Positions 42,270 to 50,591 of a stretch of 58,225 bases of DNA are shown here, piece after piece. The notes beneath the pieces were generated by a model. That model saw only the letters and a program-made list of their open reading frames with translations, had not been told where the DNA came from and did not search any database. Within the stretch, counting starts at the first letter, position 1, and each line of letters opens with the position of its first letter. The position numbers were made by a program, and so were the translations under genes. Source of the DNA: Promicromonospora panici (GTDB taxonomy: Bacteria; Actinomycetota; Actinomycetes; Actinomycetales; Cellulomonadaceae); NCBI RefSeq assembly GCF_900608595.1, contig NZ_UWYY01000032.1:1-58225 (forward strand). The letters are read 5' to 3'.

Positions 42270-43668
42270 TACAGAAGACGCTCGACTGGACCCGGCACTG
42301 CGCCGGTTGATCGGCGTGATCCTGCTCGGCGGCGCGCTGGGGATCCTGAACAGCACGATGGTCGCGGTCGGGATCGACCGGCTGGCCAGCGAGTTCGACG
42401 CCTCCCTCAGCACGATCGGCTGGGTCTCGACCGGATTCCTGCTCGCGGTCACCGTGACCATCCCGGTCACTGGCTGGGCTGGGGACCGTTTCGGCGGTAG
42501 GCGGATGTGGCTTGCCGGCCTCGGCGTGTTCCTGCTCGGTTCGCTCGGTTGCGGGTTGGCCTGGGACGCGGGGAGTCTGATCGTGTTCCGGGTGCTGCAG
42601 GGTGTCGGGGCGGGCATCCTCGACCCGCTCGTGCTGACGCTGCTGGCTCGCGCCGCCGGGCCACGGCACGCCGGGCGGGTGATGGGGCTGATGGCCGCGG
42701 TCCTCTCACTGGGCCCGGTGCTGGGCCCGGTCGTCGGCGGCGTCGTGTTGGCCGGCATGGGCTGGCGGTGGATGTTCCTGCTGAGCGTGCCGATCGGCGT
42801 GCTCGCTCTCGTGCTCGCCCGCCGGGTGATGCCCGAGGATCTCCCCACCGAGCGGGCACGGGCGCGTCTCGACGTCCTCGGCGTCGCCCTGCTCGGTCCT
42901 GGCTTCGCGAGCCTGTTGCTCGTGTTGTCGCAGGCGGCGGACCGCGCCGAGTTCCTCGCCTGGCCGGTGCTCGTGCCACTGGCGGTCAGCCTCGCCCTGC
43001 TGGCGGGCTACGCCGTCCACGCCCTGCGCCGCGACCGGCCGCTCGTCGACCTGCGGCTGTTCGCCCGTGGCGGCTTCGCCGCGAGTGTGACGGTCATGGC
43101 ACTCACAGGTCTCGCGATGTTCGCCAGCCTGGTCGCGCTTCCCCTGTACTTCCAGCAGACACACGGACACGGCGCGCTCGCCGCCGGGCTGCTCGTCGCG
43201 CCACTCGGCGTCGGCGCCGCCGTCGCCGCACCGCTGGCCGGACGTGTCAGTGACAGGATCGGCTCCCGGAACCTCGCACTGGCCGGTGGTTTCCTCGCGG
43301 CGCTGTCCGCGTTCGCCTTCACCCGGATCGGGCCCGAGACCGGCGAGGTGTGGGTGGTTCTCGCCGGTCTGGCCATCGGCGTGGGACTGGGCTTCGTCGG
43401 CCCGCCCGCGATGGGCTCGCTCTATCGCACGTTGCCGGGACCGCTTGTGCCACAGGGAAGTTCGGTGCTCTACATGCTCAACCAGCTCGGCGGGTCGATC
43501 GGGATCGCCGTTGTCGCGTTCACCATGCAGACCGCGGCCGACACACTGGCGGGCTTCCACGGGGTGTACTGGTTCCTGACCAGCGCGATCCTCGTCCTGC
43601 TTGCCGCGAGCGCTCTGCTACCCGGCCGGCCGGCCAAGGTCCTCGTCGCACGAGGAGACGCCCGATGA
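42262..43668 (+). CDS. MFS efflux transporter, DHA2 type
   Basis: 468 residues with about 14 membrane segments. Motif A (GWAGDRFGGRRMWLAGLG) and the motif C region (AAVLSLGPVLGPVVGG) identify a drug/proton antiporter. It heads a three-gene operon with an SDR reductase and an SGNH hydrolase, each overlapping by ATGA. It is the second DHA2 pump within 3 kb, under a different regulator class, and not especially similar to the first. Confidence 0.92.
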   Translation: MSLTEDARLDPALRRLIGVILLGGALGILNSTMVAVGIDRLASEFDASLSTIGWVSTGFLLAVTVTIPVTGWAGDRFGGRRMWLAGLGVFLLGSLGCGLAWDAGSLIVFRVLQGVGAGILDPLVLTLLARAAGPRHAGRVMGLMAAVLSLGPVLGPVVGGVVLAGMGWRWMFLLSVPIGVLALVLARRVMPEDLPTERARARLDVLGVALLGPGFASLLLVLSQAADRAEFLAWPVLVPLAVSLALLAGYAVHALRRDRPLVDLRLFARGGFAASVTVMALTGLAMFASLVALPLYFQQTHGHGALAAGLLVAPLGVGAAVAAPLAGRVSDRIGSRNLALAGGFLAALSAFAFTRIGPETGEVWVVLAGLAIGVGLGFVGPPAMGSLYRTLPGPLVPQGSSVLYMLNQLGGSIGIAVVAFTMQTAADTLAGFHGVYWFLTSAILVLLAASALLPGRPAKVLVARGDAR

Positions 43669-44444
43669 AGACCATCGTGATCTCCGGCGGCACCGACGGA
43701 ATGGGCAGGGCCGTCGCCCGCCACTACCAGGGGCGCGGTGACACCGTCGTCGTCCTCGGCCGCGACACCGGCAAGGGCGCGGTCTTCCGCGATTTCATCC
43801 CGACGGACCTCAGCCTGGTCGCGAACAACAGGAAAGTCGTCGAAGACATCACCGCGACGTTCCCGGTCGTGGACGCGCTCGTGTTGTGCGCACGGCACTT
43901 CCGCTCAACCCGGCGACAGACCGCCGAGGGCTTCGAGAGCACGTTCGCGTTGGAGTACCTCAGCCGCTTCCTGCTCAGCCACGGCCTCGCCGACTCACTG
44001 AAGCGCTCCCAGAAACCCGTCATCATCAACGTGTCCGGCCCCGGCGTGCCAAAACCCGAGATCCACTGGGACGACCTCGGGCTGGCACGACGCTACGACG
44101 GCGTCACCGCCCAACTGCAGGCAGGCCGGGCCAACGACCTGCTCGGCGCGGCATACGCCTCACGACACAGCGGGATCCCGTACGTGCTGGTCAACCCCGG
44201 TGCCGTTGCCACCAGCTTCTCCGGCGAGTACGACGCGGCCACCCTGGCCCACGTCCAGAGGCTCAAGAAGCTCGGGAAGCCCGTCGAAGAAGGCATCGCA
44301 CCGATCCTCGCGCTCATCGACGAACCACCAGGCGTGCCGCTGTCCGCATTCGTGGAAGGCCGGCCGATCAGCCCGGACCTCGACCCCGCCCCGGCAGCAC
44401 GTCTCGCCGACCTCACCCACCACCTGCTCAGAAGGCACCCATGA
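43665..44444 (+). CDS. Short-chain dehydrogenase/reductase
   Basis: 259 residues. The start MKTIVISGGTDGMGRAVARH is the Rossmann dinucleotide loop (a TGxxxGxG variant, SGGTDGMG). The Ser of the catalytic set is in IINVSGPG, but the usual YxxxK appears replaced (no Tyr-x3-Lys is seen after the Ser; the region reads VTAQLQAGRANDLLG), so catalysis may be altered. It overlaps the MFS stop and the next start by 4 bp each. The ribosome site is CGAGGAGACG. Confidence 0.85.
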   Translation: MKTIVISGGTDGMGRAVARHYQGRGDTVVVLGRDTGKGAVFRDFIPTDLSLVANNRKVVEDITATFPVVDALVLCARHFRSTRRQTAEGFESTFALEYLSRFLLSHGLADSLKRSQKPVIINVSGPGVPKPEIHWDDLGLARRYDGVTAQLQAGRANDLLGAAYASRHSGIPYVLVNPGAVATSFSGEYDAATLAHVQRLKKLGKPVEEGIAPILALIDEPPGVPLSAFVEGRPISPDLDPAPAARLADLTHHLLRRHP

Positions 44445-45601
44445 TCACCATCCCCCTCATCGACGGGCCGGTCGCCATCCGCGGCGCCCTCGACATCGAG
44501 CACACCCCGAACGGGCTCCTGCCACACAGGCTGCCCGCCGCCGCCCGGGCCCAGTTCCCGGACAACCACACGGCACGGTTCGACGGCCAGCCGCTGACGA
44601 TGGTCGAGGCGCAGCCGGCTGGCGTACGGCTGGCCTTCCGCACCACCGCCACGACCATCGAGCTGGAGGTGCTGCCCACCAAGACCGTCTACAAAGGAGC
44701 GTCCTCCATGCCCGACGGCGTGTACGACCTGCTGGTCAACGGCCGCCTCGCCGCACAGGCCAGCACTCCAGCCGGCAACACGCTGCTTCTCGACATGCCC
44801 GCCCGCCGCTTCCACACCACACCTGGCCAGCCAGGCACCGTCCGCTTCACCGGCCTACCTCCCGAACCGAAGAACATCGAGATCTGGCTGCCACAGGCCG
44901 AGATCACCGAACTGATCGCCCTGCGCACCGACGCACCCGTCGACGCTCCCACACAGTCGGGTCGACGATGGCTGCACCACGGCAGCTCGCTGAGTCACTG
45001 CGCCGAGGCCGCGAGCCCCACCGGGACCTGGCCCGCCGTCGCCGCCCGGCTCGCCGGCGTCGAGCTGACCAACCTGGGCCTGGGCACCAACGCGCTGCTC
45101 GACCAGTTCGTGGCCCGCGCCATCCGTGACGCCGACGTCGACCTGATCAGCCTCAAGATCGGCACCAACCTCGTCACCAGCGACCTGATGCGGCTGCGTG
45201 CGTTCACCCCGGCCGTGCACGGCTTCCTCGACACCATCCGCGACGGCCACTCCGACACACCAATCCTGGTCGTCTCACCCATCCTGAGCCCGATCATCGA
45301 GGACACCCCCGGCCCGACCGTGCCCGACTTCGACGCCACCACGTTGCGCTTCCGCACCCTCGGCGTCGCGGACGACCTGGCCTACGGCCGCCTCTGCCTC
45401 ACGATCGTCCGCGACGAGTTGGCCCGCATCACGGCCCAACGCGCCGACCCCCACCTCCACTACCTCGACGGCCGCACCCTCTACGGCCAGCAGGACTACA
45501 CCGAACTCCCACCGCCCGACGGGCTGCATCTCGACCCGGCCGGCTACCAACGCATGGGCGAACGCTTCGCTCAACTCGCCTTCAACGGCCCTTTCGCATG
45601 A
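44441..45601 (+). CDS. SGNH hydrolase/acyltransferase with N-terminal beta domain
   Basis: 386 residues. Residues about 1-165 form a beta-sandwich like the N-terminal domain of SsfX3/CE2-type enzymes. The SGNH part starts at about 175: block I HHGSSLSHC (catalytic Ser183), block II NLGLGTNALLD, block III IGTN (Asn243) and block V DGLHLD (Asp360, His363). No signal peptide, so it acts in the cytoplasm, probably as a small-molecule esterase or acyltransferase. The operon context of pump, reductase and acyl enzyme suggests modification and export of a toxic or secondary metabolite. The substrate is unknown. Confidence 0.85.
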   Translation: MITIPLIDGPVAIRGALDIEHTPNGLLPHRLPAAARAQFPDNHTARFDGQPLTMVEAQPAGVRLAFRTTATTIELEVLPTKTVYKGASSMPDGVYDLLVNGRLAAQASTPAGNTLLLDMPARRFHTTPGQPGTVRFTGLPPEPKNIEIWLPQAEITELIALRTDAPVDAPTQSGRRWLHHGSSLSHCAEAASPTGTWPAVAARLAGVELTNLGLGTNALLDQFVARAIRDADVDLISLKIGTNLVTSDLMRLRAFTPAVHGFLDTIRDGHSDTPILVVSPILSPIIEDTPGPTVPDFDATTLRFRTLGVADDLAYGRLCLTIVRDELARITAQRADPHLHYLDGRTLYGQQDYTELPPPDGLHLDPAGYQRMGERFAQLAFNGPFA

Positions 45602-45739
45602 ACCTCGACAGCCACCGGACGGCCGCCACCCTACTTACCCACCACGCGGACATGCCGGCATCGAGTTGACCACGGCGAGGGTGTCGCCACGTGGTGCCGG
45701 CTTCCGTTAGGTGGCGCGAACGTTGAGCCCGCAGTGTCC

Positions 45740-45940
45740 ACGTGGGATCGGGATTGAACAATCGTTCACCGTCGTTCCCGCCCAGTAGGAAGGCGAAGCG
45801 ACGCCGTAGGCGCGGGCACCGACGAACCGGGCTAGCGACGCATCGAGAGCGTCGTGGTCGCTGGCCAACCAATCGTTGAGGAATTGAAGGAGTTCGGCGA
45901 GTTCGACGGCGTCGGTAGTGTCAAGATTGGTTTGAGGCAC
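45740..45940 (-). pseudogene. Small conserved gene, broken by deletion and frameshift
   Basis: From a GTG at 45940 the frame reads PQTNLDTTDAVELAELLQ, then FLNDWLASDHDALDASLARF and VGARAYG; a different frame then gives RRRFAFLLGGNDGERLFNPD. Both halves look like parts of one small actinobacterial helical protein of about 75 residues, with some residues lost at the junction near 45795. I do not know its function. It is divergent from the pyrE-like gene. The remaining stretch 45602-45739 holds nothing else I can support. Confidence 0.6.
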
Positions 45941-46001
45941 TGTTACATCCTGCCTTCTCGCTACAGACGCCCCATCTCCCTCGAGTTTGTGAGCAGAGAC
46001 A

Positions 46002-46601
46002 ATGGTCGTCATGACCACCGCCGTCGCCGCCCCGGACCCCGACCTCGCTAGCGACATCGATGCCGCGTGCCGCTTGACGGGCACGTTCACCCTCCGATCG
46101 GGGCAGGTCGCCGACACCTACTTCGACAAGTACCTGTTCGAGACCGACCCCGTATTGCTGGCCCGAGTCGCTCGGCAGATGGTCCCGCTCGTTCCAGACG
46201 ACACGGACCTGCTTGGAGGCCTGGAGCTCGGTGGCATTCCCCTCGTGACCGCATTGTCCTCGCTCACGGGTGTGGGCGCGCTCTTCGTCCGCAAGGATGC
46301 CAAGCCCTACGGGACAGCGAAGCTCGCTGAAGGCCCGCCGGTTGCTGGACGACGCGTGACCCTCGTGGAGGACATCATCACCACCGGCGGAGCAGTGCGC
46401 GCTGCCGCACTCGCACTGCGAGATCTCGGTGCTGTGGTGGATACCGTGGTGTGCGCGATCGATCGCAGCCCAAGCGGCATCAGCCCTCTGACCGACGTCG
46501 ATGTGACCGTCCGGACGGTGCTGACACGCGCCGACCTCGACGACGCATCCGATCTCGTAGATAAGCACCGTGATGTTCCCGGAACATCTGCCCCCAGGTA
46601 A
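46002..46601 (+). CDS. pyrE: Orotate phosphoribosyltransferase (PyrE-like)
   Basis: 199 residues. The PRPP loop VTLVEDIITTGGAVRAA, the flexible loop VRKDAKPYGTAKLAEG and the start (LTGTFTLRSGQVADTYFDKY) match PyrE, which couples orotate to PRPP in UMP synthesis. The start may be 46002 or the ATG at 46011; neither has a good ribosome site. No other pyrimidine genes are near. Its place among mobile-element debris suggests a second, acquired copy, possibly with a different role. Confidence 0.85.
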   Translation: MVVMTTAVAAPDPDLASDIDAACRLTGTFTLRSGQVADTYFDKYLFETDPVLLARVARQMVPLVPDDTDLLGGLELGGIPLVTALSSLTGVGALFVRKDAKPYGTAKLAEGPPVAGRRVTLVEDIITTGGAVRAAALALRDLGAVVDTVVCAIDRSPSGISPLTDVDVTVRTVLTRADLDDASDLVDKHRDVPGTSAPR

Positions 46602-46660
46602 TCTGAAAAGCAGGTGGATCTTGAAGTTCCCGCGAAAACCTTCAAAATCAGCGTGAACTT

Positions 46661-47113
46661 CTAGGTTCTTCCGGCGGCCTTCGAGCCAGTTTCGAAGAGT
46701 TGGGCTTCGGCAGGGTGGAGCTGGGCCTGGACCAGGAAGGACCTCTTGCGGATGCGCCACAGGCCTTGCCCCAGGCCGAAAGTGGGCAGAAGTGTGGCCT
46801 CGGTGCGGGTCAGGTTCAGGGCTTTCGCGGTGGTGCCGAGCTGGTCGGTCTCCTGCCGGTAGATGACCCTGGTTTCTGCGTTGGCCAGCAGTGCAGCGGC
46901 CAGGGAGCGTTGTGCGCTGCCGGTGTCGCCGACGTTGTCCAGGTCGGACAGGCGGTGGATGACGAGCATGTTGGCGATGCCGTAGTGGCGGGCCAGGCGC
47001 CAGTGGGCGTCCATGCGGCGCAGCAGCGCCGGGTGCGACATCAGGCGCCAGGCCTCGTCGTAGACGACCCAGCGTTGGCCGCCGTCGGGATCGAGGTTCT
47101 CGGCTCGGAATGG
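46661..47113 (-). pseudogene. VirB4/TraC-like conjugation ATPase, C-terminal fragment
   Basis: The minus frame from about 47113 reads RWVVYDEAWRLMSHPALLRR, which contains the Walker B box (VVYDEAW), then LARHYGIANMLVIHRLSDLD, RQETDQLGTTAKALNLT and FGLGQGLWRIRKRSFLVQ to the stop. These are the end of the type IV secretion/conjugative ATP-binding proteins of actinobacterial integrative elements. The Walker A half is missing and no start belongs to it. It marks the decayed right part of an integrative conjugative element. Confidence 0.75.
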
Positions 47114-47368
47114 GCCGGCAACCACCAGGCGGAGCTGACGGTCTTGGTCGACGCGGAGGAGGCGTGGATCAGCCGATGGACCGGCGTGCCCCGGCACGGT
47201 GATCCGATCGACGTGATCCATCTGCCCGAGGATCCCCAGGTTGTCCGGCAGGTCGGCGTCTTCCCGTGGGGGCATGGGGAGTTCATCTGGGCGTCGCTGG
47301 GCCTTGCCGGGTTCATCACGACGCCGCTTGTCGTGCCGGCGGCGATCGCCGGCCTGCTGCGTCAGTAG
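47114..47368 (+). pseudogene. Fragment of an unidentified membrane protein
   Basis: The plus frame ending at 47368 reads protein-like near its end: LVDAEEAWISRWTGVPRHGD, HLPEDPQVVRQVGVFPWGHG and one membrane segment (FIWASLGLAGFITTPLVV). It has no start of its own and abuts the ATPase fragment head to head at about 47110. It resembles small membrane proteins carried on actinobacterial elements, but I cannot name it. Confidence 0.4.
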
Positions 47369-47387
47369 CCGGGCGGCGGCGGACGCG

Positions 47388-48104
47388 CTACGTCGTGGCG
47401 GCAGTGGCATCCGGGGCGGTGACTGCAGCGGCGCGGGGCCGGAACGAGTGCCACAACAGCCAGCCGATCATCCAGAACTCGCCCACGGTCGCCGGGACCA
47501 CCAGCAGGTTCGCGACCGGACCGGCGGCCGGCGCCAGGTACATGACGAAGCCGTCGAGGATGTACCCCACGCCGCCCACCACGAGGATCCAGCCGAGCGC
47601 GCGCGGCATGCCTGACCGCAGCGCGAGCACTCCCATCGGGATCAGCCACAGCCCGAAGAACAGCGAAGCCACGTCCCAGAAGCTCCCGCCCAGGACGTAC
47701 AGGAGCTGCGCGGCGCCGGCGGCGTCGGCCGGATCGGCGGACCAAGAGGTCAGAGCGACGCTCAGGGCGGCGGCGAGGCACGCCGCGCTGGCGAGGGCCG
47801 CTACCGCATTGACCAGGGCGAATGCCGCCAGCGAACCCGCGGCGAACGCACTGACGTGTCGGAACAGCCGGTAGAACGACAGGCCGACCAGCGCCTGGGC
47901 GGCCACCAGGGCGAGCTCCAAGCCGATGCCGAGCCGCGCGAGCGTCTCGTTCTCCACAAGGTTGTTGAGTGTCGCCGCCGCGCTGTCGGGTTCGAAGAGC
48001 ATCGGGCGGATGACGAGGAATCCCGGAACGGCGACGACCGCGACCGCCAGGTAGAGCAGGCCGGTGGTACGCGCCGTGCGGGGATGCAGCGTATGCGAGT
48101 TCAT
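47388..48104 (-). CDS. DUF4386 family membrane protein
   Basis: 238 residues with six hydrophobic segments. The opening TARTTGLLYLAVAVVAVPGF and the closing pattern with RALGWILVVGGVGYILDGF are the DUF4386 signature. Its function is unknown. The ATG at 48104 with AGAGAGGGAAGCC upstream is preferred to the in-frame ATG at 48131, which lies inside an operator. Two tandem CTTAC-N3-GTAAG sites lie directly upstream, so it is tightly controlled, possibly by a TetR-type protein not in the window. Confidence 0.88.
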   Translation of the reverse strand: MNSHTLHPRTARTTGLLYLAVAVVAVPGFLVIRPMLFEPDSAAATLNNLVENETLARLGIGLELALVAAQALVGLSFYRLFRHVSAFAAGSLAAFALVNAVAALASAACLAAALSVALTSWSADPADAAGAAQLLYVLGGSFWDVASLFFGLWLIPMGVLALRSGMPRALGWILVVGGVGYILDGFVMYLAPAAGPVANLLVVPATVGEFWMIGWLLWHSFRPRAAAVTAPDATAATT

Positions 48105-48123
48105 GGCTTCCCTCTCTATGAGC

Positions 48124-48154
48124 CTTACCATGTAAGGCTACCTTACGGCGTAAG
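48124..48154. promoter_or_regulatory. Tandem CTTAC-N3-GTAAG operators
   Basis: CTTACCATGTAAG (48124-48136; the arms extend to AGCCTTAC/GTAAGGCT) and CTTACGGCGTAAG (48142-48154) are two exact dyads with centres 18 bp apart, 20 bp before the DUF4386 start. The AT-containing repeats stand out from the GC-rich surroundings. The type is that used by TetR-family dimers. No matching regulator is next door. Confidence 0.75.
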
Positions 48155-48209
48155 TGTGCAGTGGGGAAGGGCCACGCCGGATGAAGAAGGCTGGGGCCCA
48201 GAGCGGCGC

Positions 48210-48884
48210 TCAGCGGGGGGTTCGTGCGTGGGCGGCGATAAGCGCCGCCTCCACTCGGTTGCGGGCACCCGTCGTACGCAGGATCGAGGTGACGTGGACC
48301 TTGACCGTGCCCTCGGCCAGGTGGAGGCGTGCGGCGATCTCGCCGTTCGCCAGCCCGTCGCCCATCAGGGCGAGCACGTCCTGCTCGCGCTGGGTGAGGC
48401 GCTCGAACCGCTCTCTGGCGTCCTGCTGTGCGATGAACCGCGTACCAAGCCCGGTCTGCAGGAGGCGTCGCGATACGGCGGGGGAGAAGTAGGCGCCGCC
48501 CGACGCCGCCGCGTGCACGGCCAGCAGCAGCTCTCGGGGATCGCCGGACTTCAGGACGAACCCGTCCGCGCCGAGCCTGATTGCCTCGGCGACGTACTCG
48601 TCCTCCCCGAAGGTCGTGACCATGAGGCACGGTAGGGCCCCGGCGGTGCGCCGGATCTCGGCCAGGGCCTCCAGGCCGTTCATGGTTCCCATGCGCACGT
48701 CCAGGAGCACGACGTGGGGCCGGTGTGCCCGGACCGCGTCCAACGCCTCCTGGCCGGAGGACGCCTGCGCGACGACACGGACGGCGTCGTCGGTCTCGAG
48801 AATTCCGGCCAGTCCCGCACGGACGAGCGGCTCGTCGTCGGCGAGGACCACCTGCAGCGACACGGAGACTTCCGGCCGGCTCAT
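48210..48884 (-). CDS. NarL/FixJ-type response regulator
   Basis: 224 residues. Receiver domain with acidic pocket DDE (positions 16-18), phosphorylation site Asp62 in VVLLDVRMG and Lys in FVLKSGDP. The C-terminal LuxR-type HTH is LTQREQDVLALMGDGLANGE and EGTVKVHVTSILRTTGARNR. The ATG overlaps the histidine kinase stop (ATGA), so both proteins are made together. Its target is unknown; the DUF4386 gene downstream is on the same strand but separated by 106 bp and has its own operator. Confidence 0.95.
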   Translation of the reverse strand: MSRPEVSVSLQVVLADDEPLVRAGLAGILETDDAVRVVAQASSGQEALDAVRAHRPHVVLLDVRMGTMNGLEALAEIRRTAGALPCLMVTTFGEDEYVAEAIRLGADGFVLKSGDPRELLLAVHAAASGGAYFSPAVSRRLLQTGLGTRFIAQQDARERFERLTQREQDVLALMGDGLANGEIAARLHLAEGTVKVHVTSILRTTGARNRVEAALIAAHARTPR

Positions 48885-50449
48885 CGTGCCCCACCCACTA
48901 CGAGGTCCGTCGAGGCGACGCGATCGCCGGCCCAACAGATCCGGTAGGCATCCCCGGACGCGTCGTCGAGCGGGTCCGCCGTGACGGCGAAGTAGTCGCA
49001 CGACGGGTCAGCGTCAGGGGGCGGGTCGAGGGCGTCTGCGGGCAGCAGCGGCTGAATCTTGGCCTGGGTGTCCCCGACGGCGATGCGGGCGAAGGCGTCC
49101 GGGCCGAGCCGCGCGCGGCGGGCTTCCAGGTTGTCGGCGAGCTGGATCGCCGCTGCCACCGCGACCAGCGCGGCAGCCGGTACGAGTACGGCGGTCAGCA
49201 GCAGCGCCCCGCCCCGCCGCCGGGCACGGACCAGGCCGTGGGTGACCGTCCGGGCATCCCGGTGCGCTCCGGCCCTGGGCGATGGCGAGGTGGCGGGGGC
49301 ACCGAAGCCGATCGGCGGTGCGCTGGTTGCGGCGTCGGGGTCACCGGTGACGGGACCCGGATCGTCGGGCACGGGCAGCAGCTCCGCACGAAGAACGTAG
49401 TCGCCGTCGGACGGGCCGGCCTCGACCGATCCGCGCGCGGCCCGGACCTGCTCAGTGAGCGACCGGATACCTGTACCGCCGACACCGGGTGTGGTCTCGC
49501 CGGTCTGCGCCGAACCGTTCGAAGGCCCGGCGGGTGAGCGCTCGGGCAGGGGATTGCGCACCGTCACCACGAGGCGGTCGGCGCCGGCGTCCAGCGTGAC
49601 CCGGACCGGCTGGCCCGGCGCGTGCTTGAGCGCATTCGTCAACCCCTCCTGGACCACCCGGACGACGGCCGGTCCGAAACCGGCCAGGCGGCCCGGACCT
49701 GGCCAACCCATGAGCTCGACGTCGGCGCCCGCTCGGCGCGTGTCCCGCACGAGCGCGTCGAGGCCCGTCCGGACGCTCTCCGGCGCTCCGCCGTCGGCCA
49801 GGCCGGTGCGCAGGGTCTGGACGGAAGCGCCGAGGCGGGCGACCGCGTCGGAGACCTGCCGGCGGGCCAGCCCCACCGACTCCAGCGTGGACGGCGCGGC
49901 GGCCGGCTGGTGCCCGGTCTCGGGGCTCCGTTCCAGCTCGAGCTCCAGCCTGCCCAGGTTGACCGCGACCAGGCTGAGGGTGTGCCCCAGGTCGTCGTGC
50001 AGGCTCTCCGCGAGGTGCAGACGCTGCCGGGCCAGGTCGGTCTCGGCACGCAGCCGCTCGGCGTCCTGCTCCCGTACGAGCGCCATCGCGGCGTCCGCCT
50101 CGGCGGACCGGCGGGCCCGCCACGCGATGGCGACGGACCACGGCAGCACGCCGGTGACCACGTCGCGGGCGACGGTGACGAGCGCGTCGCGGACGTCGGC
50201 CCAGCCGGCGAGCACCGCTACCGCCCCGGCCCCTGCGGCGGCGGCCATCGCGACAACGCCCAGCCTGGCGCCGCCGCGGGACAGGCCGAGCGGTGCGGCG
50301 ACTGCCGCCAGCGGGATCATCCACCACGGGTCCACGCCGGCGAGCACCAGCAGCACGGTAAACGCGACGGCGACGAGCACACGAAGGGGCCGCAGGGCGG
50401 CGCTCTCGGCGGTGTGCGCGGTGTCGGCGATCTGGGACAGCTGGGTCAC
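48881..50449 (-). CDS. NarL-type sensor histidine kinase with extra C-terminal membrane domain
   Basis: 522 residues from a GTG at 50449. Residues about 25-120 hold three or four membrane segments. The HisKA_3 phosphoacceptor is His151 in ESLHDDLGHTLSLVAV. The HATPase domain has the N box VQEGLTNALKHAPG and a G box GVGGTGIRSL. Unusually, a further membrane segment (GALLLTAVLVPAAALVAVAA, residues about 413-436) and a tail of about 80 residues with two Cys (CDYF, RICW) follow the kinase domain, so the C-terminus probably lies outside the cell. It is followed by the response regulator with a 4-bp overlap. The signal is unknown. Confidence 0.9.
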   Translation of the reverse strand: MTQLSQIADTAHTAESAALRPLRVLVAVAFTVLLVLAGVDPWWMIPLAAVAAPLGLSRGGARLGVVAMAAAAGAGAVAVLAGWADVRDALVTVARDVVTGVLPWSVAIAWRARRSAEADAAMALVREQDAERLRAETDLARQRLHLAESLHDDLGHTLSLVAVNLGRLELELERSPETGHQPAAAPSTLESVGLARRQVSDAVARLGASVQTLRTGLADGGAPESVRTGLDALVRDTRRAGADVELMGWPGPGRLAGFGPAVVRVVQEGLTNALKHAPGQPVRVTLDAGADRLVVTVRNPLPERSPAGPSNGSAQTGETTPGVGGTGIRSLTEQVRAARGSVEAGPSDGDYVLRAELLPVPDDPGPVTGDPDAATSAPPIGFGAPATSPSPRAGAHRDARTVTHGLVRARRRGGALLLTAVLVPAAALVAVAAAIQLADNLEARRARLGPDAFARIAVGDTQAKIQPLLPADALDPPPDADPSCDYFAVTADPLDDASGDAYRICWAGDRVASTDLVVGGAR

Positions 50450-50591
50450 CGGACCATCGTCGCCGACGGGTGACCGTGCGCGCTTCCCGCCGGGGTCTGA
50501 TCTTGGGGCCGGCTGAGTAGGACCAGGGTCATAGACAGCTCCTGACCTGCGCCAGATCCGCACGAGCCCGCCGATTTCTAGCGTTCTCGGC

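Noticed and set aside
46700..47368. Full-length plus-strand gene of 222 codons
   Set aside because: Its first two thirds are the shadow of the conjugation ATPase fragment; only the last 75 or so residues read as protein.
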